From Chloroflexota bacterium (GTDB lineage: Bacteria; Chloroflexota; Dormibacteria; Dormibacterales; Dormibacteraceae), in contig VBJR01000038.1 of NCBI GenBank assembly GCA_005880175.1, positions 1-6,274 of the forward strand: a stretch of 6,274 nt of DNA, written 5' to 3'. Of the stretch, positions 6,083-6,274 are shown piece after piece (position 1 is the stretch's first letter; each line of letters begins with the position of its first letter). The notes beneath the pieces are model-generated. The model searched no databases and was not told the origin of the DNA. It saw only the letters and a program-made list of their open reading frames with translations. Position numbers and translations under genes: made by a program.

Positions 6083-6274
6083 TCGGGGGTCATCCCGTCC
6101 TCTACCCGGTTGTTGTCGACCCTACGGTCGCCGCGCTGCACCATCCGCTGGCCGGGCGTCTCGGCCACGATCGCCCGGGCGCGGCGGGGCAAGTCGTCGA
6201 TCCGACAGGCGCTCGGCGCGCCCGGGGCCAGGTCGAACCCCGGCATATGCGCCTGCGGGTACAGCACCCCGGCT
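6083..6274. other. Right-edge stretch with high GC3 but no assignable product
   Basis: Third-position GC is high in frame 2 on the plus strand and, because the same bases are third positions, also in a minus-strand frame that opens at 6267 (LYPQAHMPGFDLAPG and on). Neither translation gives a motif I recognise. The plus frame would continue the decayed hydrolase; the minus frame could be part of a gene that enters from beyond the right edge. The window end prevents a decision. Confidence 0.3.

Noticed and set aside
1..6274. tRNA, rRNA, CRISPR array
   Set aside because: No cloverleaf-like segment with TTC-containing T-arm, no rRNA-like stretch and no regularly spaced direct repeats were seen.

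Overview
The window is GC-rich with strongly GC-biased third codon positions, GTG starts and tightly packed genes. This suggests a high-GC actinomycete of the Streptomyces/Micromonospora type; the genus cannot be fixed from the sequence alone. The content (acetyltransferase, HTH_42/AlkZ-like protein, CmcI-like methyltransferase) resembles accessory or natural-product territory rather than core chromosome.

Left part, 120-4033, plus strand: four genes join stop-to-start and probably form one operon. They are an M24 Xaa-Pro-type metallopeptidase, a protein with two GNAT-like domains, an HTH_42 winged-helix protein of the AlkZ/YcaQ DNA-glycosylase superfamily, and a purine-type (APRT-like) phosphoribosyltransferase. 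The only credible start codon of the first gene lies in the loop of a long GC-rich hairpin (96-146).

Right-centre, 5268-3644, minus strand: a HAD-family hydrolase and a CmcI-type (cephalosporin hydroxylase/rhamnosyl O-methyltransferase family) SAM-dependent methyltransferase with a coiled-coil N-terminus are coupled by a GTGA overlap. A near-consensus -10 hexamer sits exactly six bases before the HAD start codon, so this pair looks like a leaderless transcript. Its 3' end runs convergently into the phosphoribosyltransferase gene, and the two open frames overlap by 390 bp.

Right edge, about 5281-6274: no intact gene. About 5630-6080 reads, across a stop and a frameshift, like the C-terminal third of a serine beta-lactamase-type hydrolase, so it is probably a decayed gene. 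The last 190 bases cannot be assigned.

How the genes may work together is inference only. A base-excising glycosylase-like protein next to a purine phosphoribosyltransferase and a HAD phosphatase-like protein suggests handling of damaged or unusual purine bases, or self-resistance to a DNA-alkylating product. Peptidase, acetyltransferase and methyltransferase would fit maturation or modification of a small molecule. No core biosynthetic enzyme is present in the window.
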